DNA of 64,000 nt from Adhaeribacter_A terreus (GCF_042657365.1 NZ_JBHSKT010000004.1:124001-188000), one strand, 5' to 3'; counted from the stretch's first letter, positions 16,049-24,777 are shown. The notes: generated by a model from the letters alone, not told the origin. Numbers and translations: made by a program.

Positions 16049-17074
16049 TTACTGCACCAGCAGCTTTTTAACCGCTACCTGATCTGCAGTTTTTAAGCGT
16101 ACAAGATAAACACCTTTCGGCAAATTACTTACATCAAATTTCCGGGAATAATTACCCGAAGCGCTGACGTTCTCTTTCAGGTGCAAAACTTCTTTTCCCA
16201 AGGCATCCGTTACCAGCAGTTTTACCTCGGAAGGCATTTTTAAATAGCTTTGAACTGTAACTTCGGAAGTGGCGGGATTGGGGAAGGTTTGCAGATTTAA
16301 TTGTGTAGCGAGCTCTTCTTTTAAACCAAGGGTGTTATGATTTAAATAGTATCCTTCGTAAGTTGTGGCAGAATAATTTGCACTGAAATAGCTATCCTTC
16401 ATTACTCTTAAAACAGGCAAATGTACTCCGGGCAAATACCAATCTAAAATTGTGGTGGAGTCTATACTTGAATTAGTGATAGTAACTTTTATTGATTTTA
16501 CCCTTAGCACATTACTAGCGGTTCCAATTGGCAGCATAAGCGTACCATCGCCATCTCCGGTTACCGTAATATATCCTCCGAAATTAACTATTGGCCCCAT
16601 GCTGGTTCCGGTACCTGCGAAGCTATCCATAAAGAAACTATTGTAAGTAAACGGATAGGTAAGTAATTTAACTGGGTTACTAAACCTCAAAACTTCTTCC
16701 GTAAAATTATTGAAATGTCCCAAAAGGCTTACAGAATCATTACTCGTTTGAATAAAGTCATATTTCAGAAAAGAATTCAGAACTGCATTTGCGGCAGGAA
16801 AAGGATTGTTCCCAATTATCAGGTTTGGCTGATATTGAACGCCAATTCCAGAACCACTTCTGCCTGATAAACCGCTATAATTCCATGTAAAATTATTTCC
16901 GGTTGCCAGAGCATTGTTAAAAACAGCATTGTTCACACTGAATTCATATACTGGAAAGTATTCCCCGATCTGAACATTTGTATTTACAGCCGTAAGCGTA
17001 GGCTGTGCTTTCACACTTCCGGAAAAATTAAAGCTGAAAAACGCTATCAAAAAGGGCAGTAAAAGTCGTGTCAT
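16049..17074 (-). CDS. Type IX secreted protein with C-terminal sorting domain, paralogue B
   Basis: 341 residues from ATG (complement of 17072-17074). A GTG 30 bases upstream is possible but would put a charged stretch before the signal peptide MTRLLLPFLIAFFSFNFSGS. The mature domain aligns by eye with paralogue A: PTLTA at the start, an NxQIG motif, GDGDGTLMLPIGTASNVLR against GYGTLVLPTGTVQNVLK, and DWYLPGVHLPVLR against DWFQPGVHFPLLR. The sorting domain starts LQTFPNPATS and ends VAVKKLLVQ. It is more AT-rich than paralogue A, so duplication is not recent or one copy has drifted. Confidence 0.9.
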   Translation of the reverse strand: MTRLLLPFLIAFFSFNFSGSVKAQPTLTAVNTNVQIGEYFPVYEFSVNNAVFNNALATGNNFTWNYSGLSGRSGSGIGVQYQPNLIIGNNPFPAANAVLNSFLKYDFIQTSNDSVSLLGHFNNFTEEVLRFSNPVKLLTYPFTYNSFFMDSFAGTGTSMGPIVNFGGYITVTGDGDGTLMLPIGTASNVLRVKSIKVTITNSSIDSTTILDWYLPGVHLPVLRVMKDSYFSANYSATTYEGYYLNHNTLGLKEELATQLNLQTFPNPATSEVTVQSYLKMPSEVKLLVTDALGKEVLHLKENVSASGNYSRKFDVSNLPKGVYLVRLKTADQVAVKKLLVQ

Positions 17075-17175
17075 ACTTTTAAATTGAGGCTTGAGATTTC
17101 GCACTATAACAAATCATGCTTAAATCTACTTAAATAATTTGAAGGCTTCGTTTTAATCTCCGATTTTTGCGACCT

Positions 17176-17937
17176 ATGAATTTGAAAAAAGCGTTCTTCT
17201 TATTTACATCTCTCATTTCCTGCATTACTTTTTTTTGGGGTTGTGAAAATGATGCTGTTAAACCAAAACCTACCGGCAGTATAAAAGCGGTCGTTTCGCC
17301 GGCTGGAGCAGTAACAAAAATGCAGTTATCTAAAAGTGCCGACATCATTACAATCCTCCCGCAAAATGGCGACACTTTTCTGGCTGAAAATCTGGAAGAT
17401 GGGCCTTATCTGGTTTCTTTCTGGAAGGCATCCTATTTCAATGAAGAGTATTATACACGAACTATTACCATAAAGAACGGACAGGCTATCGTTCTGGACA
17501 CGCTTAAATTTACACGACAGGATACAACAAAGCCAGGCACCATGTCAGCAACTATAAATGATATAAAGTATATTTTCGACATAAATCATGCTGAATGGAT
17601 TGGCAGTACTCTTTGGATTTCAGGATTTAGTCATAATGTAGGTTCTCCATACGGCTCAAAGGATATTGGAATTGCATTACAGCAAGTAACTGGTCCAGGC
17701 ATTTTCAGTTCGCCATCTTATGCAGGTATTGGCTTAAGCGGATTTCCGCCGGTTTCTCTTTTATGGGCAACCAACGTTTCCGGTGGAAATCTTACCGTTA
17801 ACCTCACCAAATTCGATACTATTAACAATAGGCTTTCGGGTGAATTCAGTTTTAAAGCCATACACATTACTTCGCCAGGTTCCTACACTCCTCAAACTGT
17901 AACCAAAGGCATTTTTACCGATGTGCTGATTAAATAA
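17176..17937 (+). CDS. Lipoprotein, paralogue B
   Basis: 253 residues from ATG 17176, three codons after an in-frame TTG. The lipobox is ITFFWGC (Cys about 23). The order of motifs matches the gene at 14145: GSIKAVVSPAGAV, then an LPQNGDTFLAENL stretch against LPEADNSFLIGNL, then GPYLVSF against GQYTVSF, and a C-terminal LSGEFSFKA and VTKGIFTDVLIK. AT-rich like its divergent neighbour at 16049. Function unknown. The pair arrangement suggests that the lipoprotein and the sorting-domain protein work together. Confidence 0.75.
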   Translation: MNLKKAFFLFTSLISCITFFWGCENDAVKPKPTGSIKAVVSPAGAVTKMQLSKSADIITILPQNGDTFLAENLEDGPYLVSFWKASYFNEEYYTRTITIKNGQAIVLDTLKFTRQDTTKPGTMSATINDIKYIFDINHAEWIGSTLWISGFSHNVGSPYGSKDIGIALQQVTGPGIFSSPSYAGIGLSGFPPVSLLWATNVSGGNLTVNLTKFDTINNRLSGEFSFKAIHITSPGSYTPQTVTKGIFTDVLIK

Positions 17938-17939
17938 AT

Positions 17940-17975
17940 AAAAAAAGCCGGCTGCTTTCGCAAACCGGCTTTCTG
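17940..17975. terminator. Bidirectional terminator
   Basis: AAAGCCGG and CCGGCTTT arms between the convergent lipoprotein B gene and fadE. An A-run precedes and a short T-run follows. Confidence 0.8.
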
Positions 17976-17999
17976 AAAATATTACCGTGACTTTTTCAC

Positions 18000-19787
18000 C
18001 TAAAAAGCATACCGATTCTCAGAGATCAGTTTGGCAGCAACTCTTCTTCTGGCTTCCTTCGCATTGAATAATTCCGAAGTTTTGGTGAAGCGCTTCAGAC
18101 CAATGAACAGCATTTTCTGCTCGTCGCCTTCGGCCATAGAACCAATGGCTTCTTTGCCGGCCAGGTACGTGGTATTGATCGCTTCTTCCAAATACACGCG
18201 CAACATATCAATTTGTAATGCCGCCGCTTCTTCGCCTTTGCTTTGCACGAGTTTTTCCACCCGAAGTAATAGAGATTCCGCTACGTAAGTTTTAATCGCC
18301 ATATCGGCAACGTTCATGAGAACTTCCTGTTCTTTGGCCAGGCTCATCATGAATTTCTGCACCGCGGTTCCGGCCGTCATCAGAATGGCTTTCTTCAGGT
18401 TTCTGATGACTTTTTTCTCCTGACTGAATAGCGTTTCTTCTTCATCACCGAAATCCGGAATGCTCATCAGTTCGTCCTGCACGGCTTTGGCTGGCGTCAT
18501 CAAATCGAGTTCACCTTTCATGGCGCGCTTCAAAAGCATATCCACGGTCAGCATGCGGTTAATTTCGTTTGTACCTTCAAAAATGCGGTTGATGCGCGAA
18601 TCGCGGTACGCGCGGTCCATCGGGTAATCGGCCGAGAAACCATATCCACCGTAGATCTGCACACCTTCATCTACCACATAATCAAGCACTTCCGAACCTT
18701 CCACTTTCAGAATAGCAGCTTCTACGGCAAACTCTTTGGCAGCTCCTAAAAGTGCTTCGTTGTAACCTTTGCCTTCCGCTTTCAGCTCTTCTTCTTTCAA
18801 ATGAATGTCGTGACCGCAGCGGTACAGCGCCGATTCCAGCGCATAAATTTTAATCGCCTGCTCCGCCAGTTTATGACGGATCGCGCCAAATTTGGAGATC
18901 GGAATTTTGAACTGGATGCGTTCGTTGGCGTATTGCACGCTCAGGTTGGCTACTTTTTTTGCCGCGCCCAAGGTTGCTGCTGCCAGCTTAATTCTACCTA
19001 GGTTCAGGATGTTAAACGCAATTAAATGGCCTTTGCCAATTTCGCCGAGTACGTTTTCTTTCGGCACTTTGCAATCGGTTAAAAACACCTGGCGGGTAGA
19101 AGAACCTTTAATGCCCATCTTGTGCTCTTCCGGACCAAGACTCAAACCCGGCGTACCTTTCTCCACAATGAAACCGGTAAATTTATCGCCGTCAACCTGC
19201 GCAAAAACGATGAACACATCCGCAAAACCGGCATTCGTGATCCACATTTTCTGGCCGTTCAGCACGTAATGGTCGCCTTCCAACACCGCCTTAGTTTTAG
19301 CCGCCAGCGCATCGGAGCCGGAACCCGGTTCAGTTAAGCAGTAAGAAGCCATCCACTCGCCGGAAGCTAGTTTAGGCAGGTATTTCAGTTTCTGTTCCTT
19401 GTTTCCGAAATACAGAATTGGCAAGGTCCCGATGCCTGTATGGGCCGCAAACGCCACCGGAAACGAATGTCCGCCGCCGGCCGCTTCGGTAACGAGCAAA
19501 GACGTATTAAAATCCTTGTCAAAACCGCCGTACTCTTCCGGAATGGAAATGCCGAACAAGCCCAGCTCGCCCGCTTTTTTCATCAGGCTTTCCATCAGGC
19601 CTTCTTCGTGGTTATCCAAGCGGTCCAAAACCGGCGTAACTTCCGAATCGACGAATTGCAGCGTGGTTTCCGCCATCATTTTCTGCTCTTCGTTGAATTC
19701 TTCCGGGGTAAAGATATTTCCGGCAATGGTTTCCTTTATGATGAATTCGCCGCCTTTTAGCGATTTTTGATTTTGGGTAGTTTCCAT
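18000..19787 (-). CDS. fadE: Acyl-CoA dehydrogenase
   Basis: 595 residues from ATG (complement of 19785-19787, METTQNQKSLKGGEF). A further 25 in-frame codons upstream are rejected because they lie in a repeat. It does the first step of beta-oxidation, oxidising acyl-CoA to trans-2-enoyl-CoA with FAD. Visible landmarks are YCLTEPGSGSDA (substrate/FAD loop), MWITNAGFADVF, and the catalytic Glu region QIYGGYGFSADYPMDRAYRD with RIFEGTNEI. An extra C-terminal domain of about 180 residues is typical of the B. subtilis FadE-type enzyme. It is the last gene of a fadN-fadA-fadE series. Confidence 0.93.
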   Translation of the reverse strand: METTQNQKSLKGGEFIIKETIAGNIFTPEEFNEEQKMMAETTLQFVDSEVTPVLDRLDNHEEGLMESLMKKAGELGLFGISIPEEYGGFDKDFNTSLLVTEAAGGGHSFPVAFAAHTGIGTLPILYFGNKEQKLKYLPKLASGEWMASYCLTEPGSGSDALAAKTKAVLEGDHYVLNGQKMWITNAGFADVFIVFAQVDGDKFTGFIVEKGTPGLSLGPEEHKMGIKGSSTRQVFLTDCKVPKENVLGEIGKGHLIAFNILNLGRIKLAAATLGAAKKVANLSVQYANERIQFKIPISKFGAIRHKLAEQAIKIYALESALYRCGHDIHLKEEELKAEGKGYNEALLGAAKEFAVEAAILKVEGSEVLDYVVDEGVQIYGGYGFSADYPMDRAYRDSRINRIFEGTNEINRMLTVDMLLKRAMKGELDLMTPAKAVQDELMSIPDFGDEEETLFSQEKKVIRNLKKAILMTAGTAVQKFMMSLAKEQEVLMNVADMAIKTYVAESLLLRVEKLVQSKGEEAAALQIDMLRVYLEEAINTTYLAGKEAIGSMAEGDEQKMLFIGLKRFTKTSELFNAKEARRRVAAKLISENRYAF

Positions 19788-19856
19788 GGTCGTATGTTCG
19801 GTTATTCGAGGTTCGATTTTTCGATTTTTATTTTTTGCGGTCATTCCGACCCTTAC

Positions 19857-19955
19857 CGTCATCTCGACCGCAGGGAGATCTCAACAGGTTGGTAGTACCT
19901 TTTATTCTGGCTTTGCTACCAGACCGATGAGATCTCTCCTGACGTCGAGATGACG
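19857..19955. repeat. Imperfect inverted repeat, GAGATCTCTCC family
   Basis: The left arm 19857-19883 (CGTCATCTCGAC then GGGAGATCTCA) pairs with the right arm 19928-19955 (TGAGATCTCTCC then GTCGAGATGACG). An inner pair GGTAG and CTACC is also present. The right arm recurs at 42147-42186. It sits between fadA and fadE, so it would be in the operon transcript as a long hairpin. Confidence 0.8.
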
Positions 19956-19983
19956 CGCACGATTATTAAGAGCTTAGCACCTA

Positions 19984-21162
19984 TTACTTCAGTAGTTCGT
20001 AGATACCGGCCACTCCTTGCCCACCACCTACGCAGGCCGTAACCATGCCGTACTTCTTGTTTCTTCTCCGAAGTTCATGAAATAACTGCACGCTGAGTTT
20101 TGCTCCGGAGCAACCCAGCGGGTGGCCCAAAGCAATGGCGCCGCCGTTCACGTTCAGTACCTCCGGATTAATGTTCAGCTCCCGCATTACAGCAATAGAT
20201 TGCGAAGCGAAGGCTTCGTTCATTTCGATCAGGTCGAGGTCTTCGAGTTTCATGCCGGCCATTTTCAGGGCTTTCGGAATGGCTTTGATCGGACCCATCC
20301 CCATAATTCTCGGGTCAATGCCTTCCGTAGCGTAGGTTACCATCCGGGCAATAGGCTCCAGGTTCAACTCCTTGATCATGCGTTCTGACATTACCAGCAC
20401 AAACGAAGCGCCATCAGAAGTCTGGGAAGAATTACCGGCCGTAACGCTACCATTCTGGGCAAAAACCGGTTTTAATTTGCTTAGCTTTTCAACCGAAGTA
20501 TCAGCCCGCGGACCTTCGTCAGTGTCTACCACAAAGCTGCGGGTTTTCTTTTTGCCGTTTTCATCGAGGTAGGTTTCTTCCACGTTTACCGGCACGATCT
20601 GGTCTTTGAAATAACCGTTCTGAATGGCGTTTATGGCTTTCTGGTGCGAATTATAAGCAAACTGATCCTGGTCTTCGCGACTCACATTGTAATCTTTCGC
20701 CACGGCTTCGGCCGTTAAACCCATGCCTAAATAATACTCCGGGTGCTTCACCGAAATGTTGTAATTCGGAACGGTTTTCCAGCCTACGGTTGGTACCAGC
20801 GACATACTTTCGGTGCCCCCGGCAATAATACAATCAGCCATTCCGGCGGTAATTTTAGCTACCGCCATGGAAATGGTTTCGATGCCGGAGCCGCAATACC
20901 GGTTCACAGTTTGCCCGGAAACGTTGATGGGCAGCGACAGCAAGGAGATCATCCGGCCAATTTGCAGGCCCTGCTCCGCTTCCGGAACGGCATTGCCTAC
21001 GATCAGGTCGTCTACCCGGGCCGGGTCTAAGGAAGGCACCGAAGCGAGCAGATGTTTGATCACGTCGGCAGCCAGGTCGTCGGGGCGCGTGAACCGGAAG
21101 CCGCCACGGGTTGCTTTTCCTACGGCCGTCCGGAAGCCGGTTACGATATATGCTTGGTTCAT
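19984..21162 (-). CDS. fadA: Acetyl-CoA C-acyltransferase (thiolase)
   Basis: 392 residues. Thiolytic cleavage of 3-ketoacyl-CoA to acetyl-CoA and a shortened acyl-CoA, the last step of beta-oxidation. The acylated Cys90 is in NRYCGSGIE, His347 is in GHPLGCSGAK, and the second catalytic Cys377 is in TACVGGGQG. The length is normal. It sits between fadN (upstream) and fadE (downstream), with about 300 bases of repeats before it. Family membership is certain; whether degradation or biosynthesis is from context, which favours degradation. Confidence 0.94.
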   Translation of the reverse strand: MNQAYIVTGFRTAVGKATRGGFRFTRPDDLAADVIKHLLASVPSLDPARVDDLIVGNAVPEAEQGLQIGRMISLLSLPINVSGQTVNRYCGSGIETISMAVAKITAGMADCIIAGGTESMSLVPTVGWKTVPNYNISVKHPEYYLGMGLTAEAVAKDYNVSREDQDQFAYNSHQKAINAIQNGYFKDQIVPVNVEETYLDENGKKKTRSFVVDTDEGPRADTSVEKLSKLKPVFAQNGSVTAGNSSQTSDGASFVLVMSERMIKELNLEPIARMVTYATEGIDPRIMGMGPIKAIPKALKMAGMKLEDLDLIEMNEAFASQSIAVMRELNINPEVLNVNGGAIALGHPLGCSGAKLSVQLFHELRRRNKKYGMVTACVGGGQGVAGIYELLK

Positions 21163-21176
21163 TTTATGTATGTTTA

Positions 21177-21217
21177 CCCCACCCTAACCCTCCCCTAAAT
21201 CAGGGGAGGGAATTTTT
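21177..21217. repeat. CCTCCCC/GGGGAGG hairpin repeat
   Basis: CCCTCCCC, AAATCA-like centre, GGGGAGGG at 21188-21210, preceded by CCCCACCCTAA and followed by AATTTTT. Related units are at 23998, 37004 and (reverse) 37305. Confidence 0.75.
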
Positions 21218-21241
21218 GAGTGAGTTGGTTAATGTTTTAAC

Positions 21242-21268
21242 TTTTTCAGCTGAAAACCATACCGTTTT
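21242..21268 (-). repeat. 27-bp dispersed element, copy 10
   Basis: Reverse orientation with core CGGTATGG. It is between fadN and fadA. Confidence 0.8.
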
Positions 21269-21294
21269 CAATCCTTTAAATTATTTTTTTGCTC

Positions 21295-21438
21295 TTCCGG
21301 ATTTGCAATCCGGAATTTTTGAGTTGCGGATCTGTGATCCGCCTTCTGCTGGCTTTTAACTGCTACCGTTTAAACCGGTGGTAGTGTTGCGAATTACAAA
21401 TCCGCTGGCTTAGTACTTTCGGATTGCAAATCCGAAAG
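21295..21438. repeat. Array of four GGATT/AATCC hairpins
   Basis: Perfect or near-perfect short hairpins at 21295-21315 (TTCCGGATT, 3-base loop), 21326-21342 (GCGGATC, 3-base loop), 21389-21405 (GCGAATT/AATCCGC, one mismatch) and 21416-21438 (CTTTCGGAT). Same family as the array at 24088-24210. Confidence 0.75.
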
Positions 21439-21468
21439 AGCGAAATTGGCCGGTGCCTTCTTCATCAA

Positions 21469-23871
21469 TTAATTTCGCAGCGGTTTGCCAGTCGTCAGAA
21501 TACTTTGGATACGCTCCAGCGTTTTGCGTTCTCCGGTCAGCGATAAGAAAGCTTCGCGCTCCAAATCCAGCAGGTATTGCTCCGAAACTTCGGTTGGCGC
21601 AGACAGGTCGCCGCCGCACATGATCCAGGCTAGTTTTTCGGTGATCTTTTTATCGTGCTGCGAAATGTAGCCGCCTTCGTACATGGCGTGGGCGCCGGTC
21701 AGGAACATGCCTAAACCGCTCTTGCCTTCCACTTTTATGTTGGTGCGCTGGGTTGGTTTGGTGTAACCGGTTTCGGCTAAACGAATAGCGGCAGCTTTGG
21801 CATCGGCGATCAAACGGTTCTGATTGATGGTTATTTCATCGCCGGGGCGCAGATAGTTCATATCGCGGGCTTCGTGCGCGGACGTTGCTACTTTGGCCAT
21901 CCCGATGTTCAGGAAAGCGTTGCGCAAACGATTCAGCTCCGGATCGCCTTCCTGGAAACTGGCTGCCGTGCGCAGGGTCATTTCTTTGGTGCCGCCACCA
22001 GCCGGAATTAAGCCTACCCCGAATTCAACTAAGCCGATATAGGTTTCGGCAGCGGCTTGTACGTGGTCGGCGTGGAGGGTGATTTCGCAGCCTCCGCCCA
22101 GGGTTAAACCGTGCGGCGCCACTACCACCGGAATCGCTGAATAACGCACGCGCATCATGGTGTTCTGGAACTGTTTGATCATGAGGTTGATCTCGTCGTA
22201 TTCCTGTTCCAGCGCGTTCATGTACAGCAAAGCAAGGTTGGCGCCAGCCGAGAAATTCGGGGCATCGTTGCCAATTACCAGGCCACGGAAATCTTTCTCG
22301 GCGAGGTCGATGGCTTTGTGAATTCCCTGTACCACTTCGGAGCCCATGGTGTTCATCTTGGTGTGGAATTCCAGGTTCAGAATGCCGTCGCCGATGTCGT
22401 GAAGGGTAGCGCCTTTGTTTTTCCAGACTACGTTGTTACTGCGGTAATTGTCAAGGATGATGAAGTTTTCGGTGCCCGGAATTGGCTTGTAGGTTTTGCT
22501 TTCGCGGTCGTAGAAAAGGCGTTTGCCGCTTTCACTTTTATAGAAGGTTTCGGTACCGTTTTGCATCATTTCGGTAACCCAGGCCGCTGGTTTGTAGCCG
22601 GCTTTTTCCATGTTGGCTACAGTCTCTTTCACGCCCAAAGCATCCCATACTTCAAACGGACCAAGATCCCAGCCGAAACCGGCTTTCATGGCATCGTCTA
22701 TTCTATAAAGTTCGTCGGAGATCTCCGGAATGCGGTTGGAGGCGTATTGGAACAAACCGTAGGAAGTTTCGCGGAAAAAGTCAGCCGCTTTGTCGGAAGC
22801 ACCAGCAAACGCTTTAAGGCGCGAACGCAGGTCTTCGATCGGCTTGATGGTTTCCATGCTCTGGAATTTCACCTTGTTTTTCGGGCCGTATTCCAGCGTG
22901 TTGAGATCCAGGGTCAGAATTTCAGTAGCGCCTTTTTCGTTCTTCGTTTTCTTATAGAAGCCCTGTTTCGATTTATCGCCGAGCCAGTTATTTTCTACCA
23001 TTTTCTGTACGTAAGCCGGCAGCTGGAACAAATCGCGGCTTTCGTCTTTTTCCCCTGTCTGGTACAAGCCCTGCGCTACTTTTGCCAGCGTATCTAAGCC
23101 AACCACATCGAGCGTTCTAAACGTTGCTGATTTTGGGCGACCAATGGCCGGGCCAGTGATTCTATCGATCTCATCTACGTTCAGGCCGAGCTTGTTCATT
23201 ACCTGCAAGCCTTGCATGATGGCGTAAATACCTACGCGGTTCGCGATGAAAGCAGGGGTGTCTTTTGCCAGAACGGTGGTTTTTCCGAGGTACAGATCGC
23301 CGTAGTGCATTAAGAATTTCACCACTTCTGGATCGGTTTTCGGCGTAGGAATAATTTCCAGGAGCTTTAAGTAGCGTGGCGGGTTGAAAAAGTGCGTGCC
23401 GCAGAAGTGTTTTTGGAAATCTTCGGAACGGCCTTCGAGCATGAAATGGATCGGGATACCGGAGGTGTTCGAAGTAATTAAAGTGCCCGGTTTCCGGAAT
23501 TGTTCTACCTGCGCAAAAACCTGCTGCTTTATTTTCAGGTTCTCAACCACCACTTCAATGATCCAATCGCAATTGGCAATATCCTTCATATTATCGGTGA
23601 AGTTGCCGGTGGTGATGCGTTTGGCGAAATCTTTTTTGTAAAGCGGTGCCGGGTTGGAATTGATGGCCGTTTGCAAAGCTGTGTTCACGATGCGGTTGCG
23701 CACCTGCAGGTTTTCCAGGGTCAGTCCTTTGGCCTGTTCGTCGGGTGAGAGTTCGTTGGGAGCAATATCGAGGAGCAGCACCTGCACGCCGATGTTGGCA
23801 AAATGCGCCGCGATCCGCGAACCCATAACGCCGGAGCCAAGAACCGCTACTTTGTTGATGATTCTTTTCAT
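21469..23871 (-). CDS. fadN: 3-hydroxyacyl-CoA dehydrogenase / enoyl-CoA hydratase (FadN-type)
   Basis: 800 residues. A bifunctional beta-oxidation enzyme with the dehydrogenase first, the order of Bacillus FadN and opposite to E. coli FadB. The NAD-binding site is VAVLGSGVMGSRIAAHF (residues 8-24). The dehydrogenase core includes FCGTHFFNPPRYLKLLEIIP and NRVGIYAIM. The crotonase-fold hydratase lies at about residues 490-700, with NFSAGANLALLY and HGLTLGGGCEI forming the oxyanion hole. It converts trans-2-enoyl-CoA to 3-ketoacyl-CoA. It is first of fadN-fadA-fadE. Confidence 0.93.
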   Translation of the reverse strand: MKRIINKVAVLGSGVMGSRIAAHFANIGVQVLLLDIAPNELSPDEQAKGLTLENLQVRNRIVNTALQTAINSNPAPLYKKDFAKRITTGNFTDNMKDIANCDWIIEVVVENLKIKQQVFAQVEQFRKPGTLITSNTSGIPIHFMLEGRSEDFQKHFCGTHFFNPPRYLKLLEIIPTPKTDPEVVKFLMHYGDLYLGKTTVLAKDTPAFIANRVGIYAIMQGLQVMNKLGLNVDEIDRITGPAIGRPKSATFRTLDVVGLDTLAKVAQGLYQTGEKDESRDLFQLPAYVQKMVENNWLGDKSKQGFYKKTKNEKGATEILTLDLNTLEYGPKNKVKFQSMETIKPIEDLRSRLKAFAGASDKAADFFRETSYGLFQYASNRIPEISDELYRIDDAMKAGFGWDLGPFEVWDALGVKETVANMEKAGYKPAAWVTEMMQNGTETFYKSESGKRLFYDRESKTYKPIPGTENFIILDNYRSNNVVWKNKGATLHDIGDGILNLEFHTKMNTMGSEVVQGIHKAIDLAEKDFRGLVIGNDAPNFSAGANLALLYMNALEQEYDEINLMIKQFQNTMMRVRYSAIPVVVAPHGLTLGGGCEITLHADHVQAAAETYIGLVEFGVGLIPAGGGTKEMTLRTAASFQEGDPELNRLRNAFLNIGMAKVATSAHEARDMNYLRPGDEITINQNRLIADAKAAAIRLAETGYTKPTQRTNIKVEGKSGLGMFLTGAHAMYEGGYISQHDKKITEKLAWIMCGGDLSAPTEVSEQYLLDLEREAFLSLTGERKTLERIQSILTTGKPLRN

Positions 23872-23969
23872 TAGATAGATATTAGTATCTGGATGTTAGA
23901 AATTTAATTATTGAATGCGTGCAAGTAAAAATGCGTGAATGTCTCTTAACTGTTTTGTCGGAGCTTGGG

Positions 23970-23996
23970 TTTTGAGGCCTGAAAGCATACGGTTTT
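23970..23996 (-). repeat. 27-bp dispersed element, copy 11
   Basis: Reverse orientation with core CCGTATGC; the middle A-block reads GAAA. Confidence 0.75.
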
Positions 23997-23997
23997 A

Positions 23998-24038
23998 CCC
24001 CTACTAAATCCACCCCTAATTCAGGGGAGGATTTTTTC
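23998..24038. repeat. CCTCCCC/GGGGAGG-type repeat
   Basis: CCACCCCT, AATTC centre, AGGGGAGG at 24010-24030 followed by ATTTTTT. It directly follows a 27-bp element. Confidence 0.7.
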
Positions 24039-24087
24039 CAACCTTCGTTGCAAGCTTTTCTGCTGTTAGCCAACAAGCTCCTGCGCT

Positions 24088-24210
24088 CTTTCGGATGTTT
24101 TCATCCGAAAGCCACCTGCCGGGGATTTATCAATCCCGTGTTCATACAAACTCGTTGCACGCGGGTCAATAGACCCGCAACAGGCAAGATTCAGATTGAT
24201 AAATCCGAAT
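24088..24210. repeat. Array of four hairpins with 4-base loops
   Basis: 24088-24111 (CTTTCGGATG stem, loop TTTT), 24122-24137 (GGGATT, loop TATC), 24161-24178 (GCGGGTC, loop AATA) and 24189-24210 (ATTCaGATT, loop GATA, imperfect). Stems differ in sequence but share the ggat-loop-atcc pattern, so the structure is kept while the sequence is not. Confidence 0.75.
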
Positions 24211-24304
24211 CAGCAATTACATTCCCGCATTTTCACATTTCTTAATTAGCACTTTAGCACTTACTTTAGCACATTAAACCATTAGCACATAACAAACCGC
24301 CACA

Positions 24305-24739
24305 TTAAAAAATGCTTTTGCTTTCGATCAAACCGTTTATTTGGCCTATAACTTTGAAGAAACATTCGAGGTCTTTTTCGGGGATGGTTTCGCGGACTTT
24401 CTGGTTGAATTTCCGTACGGTTTGCCGGGAAACTTCTTTCTTTTGCATGCCTTTTTCAGTGAGCATGATACGCACGGAACGTTTGTCTTTTTCATCGGCC
24501 ATTTTGTAGATGAGGCCTTTTTCTTCCATGCTTTTTAGAATGCGTGTAAGGCTGCGGGCTTCTAAACCTAATAAAGGCGCAATTTTGGTGGCCGGCGTGC
24601 CTTCGTTCGGGTCTATGTTCAGCAACACGAAGCCGATGGAAGTGGTTATGTCGTGCTGCGCGGCCTGCACATTGTACATGCGCGAGATGGCGTGCCAACA
24701 GACTTTTATATTATAATCTACGGTTTCTTCAGGTTTCAT
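24305..24739 (-). CDS. MarR-family transcriptional regulator
   Basis: 144 residues from ATG (complement of 24737-24739, MKPEETVDYN). A TTG six codons upstream is less likely. The winged helix is TPATKIAPLLGLEARSLTRI (recognition helix) and DEKDKRSVRIMLTEKG (wing, with the conserved D-R-R region). MarR proteins are dimeric repressors whose ligand releases DNA. Lying between fadD and fadN on the same strand, it probably controls beta-oxidation genes with an acyl-CoA or fatty-acid ligand; that is inference. A palindrome over its own -7 box suggests autoregulation. Confidence 0.9.
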   Translation of the reverse strand: MKPEETVDYNIKVCWHAISRMYNVQAAQHDITTSIGFVLLNIDPNEGTPATKIAPLLGLEARSLTRILKSMEEKGLIYKMADEKDKRSVRIMLTEKGMQKKEVSRQTVRKFNQKVRETIPEKDLECFFKVIGQINGLIESKSIF

Positions 24740-24760
24740 AGTAGTGGTTAGGATCAATAA

Positions 24761-24777
24761 GTTATACCAAATATAAC
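24761..24777 (-). promoter_or_regulatory. Palindromic operator candidate over the marR promoter
   Basis: GTTATA-N5-TATAAC is a perfect palindrome. On the minus strand it contains TATATTTG (24768-24775), an exact -7 box, so a dimeric repressor bound here would block RNA polymerase. It is 22 bases upstream of the marR start codon. Confidence 0.55.

Larger units (their letters stand above)
21163..21468. other. Repeat-filled gap between fadN and fadA, 306 bases
   Basis: Contains a CCTCCCC/GGGGAGG hairpin at 21188, one 27-bp element at 21242, and four GGATT/AATCC hairpins between 21295 and 21438. No coding sequence recognised. Confidence 0.7.
23872..24304. other. Repeat-filled gap between the marR gene and fadN, 433 bases
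   Basis: Holds one 27-bp element (23970), a CCTCCCC-type repeat (23998), a four-hairpin array (24088-24210) and a word-repeat tract built from TTAGCAC/ATTAGCACA (24243-24300). No coding sequence and no clear promoter seen. Confidence 0.7.

Noticed and set aside
22318..23097. 259-codon plus-strand open frame opposite fadN
   Set aside because: Covers the conserved dehydrogenase/hydratase sequence; Phe/Val-rich translation is typical of antisense shadow frames in this genome.
24088..24210. Possible CRISPR array
   Set aside because: Repeat units are hairpins with different sequences, lengths and spacing; there are no equal repeats with unique spacers and no cas genes.
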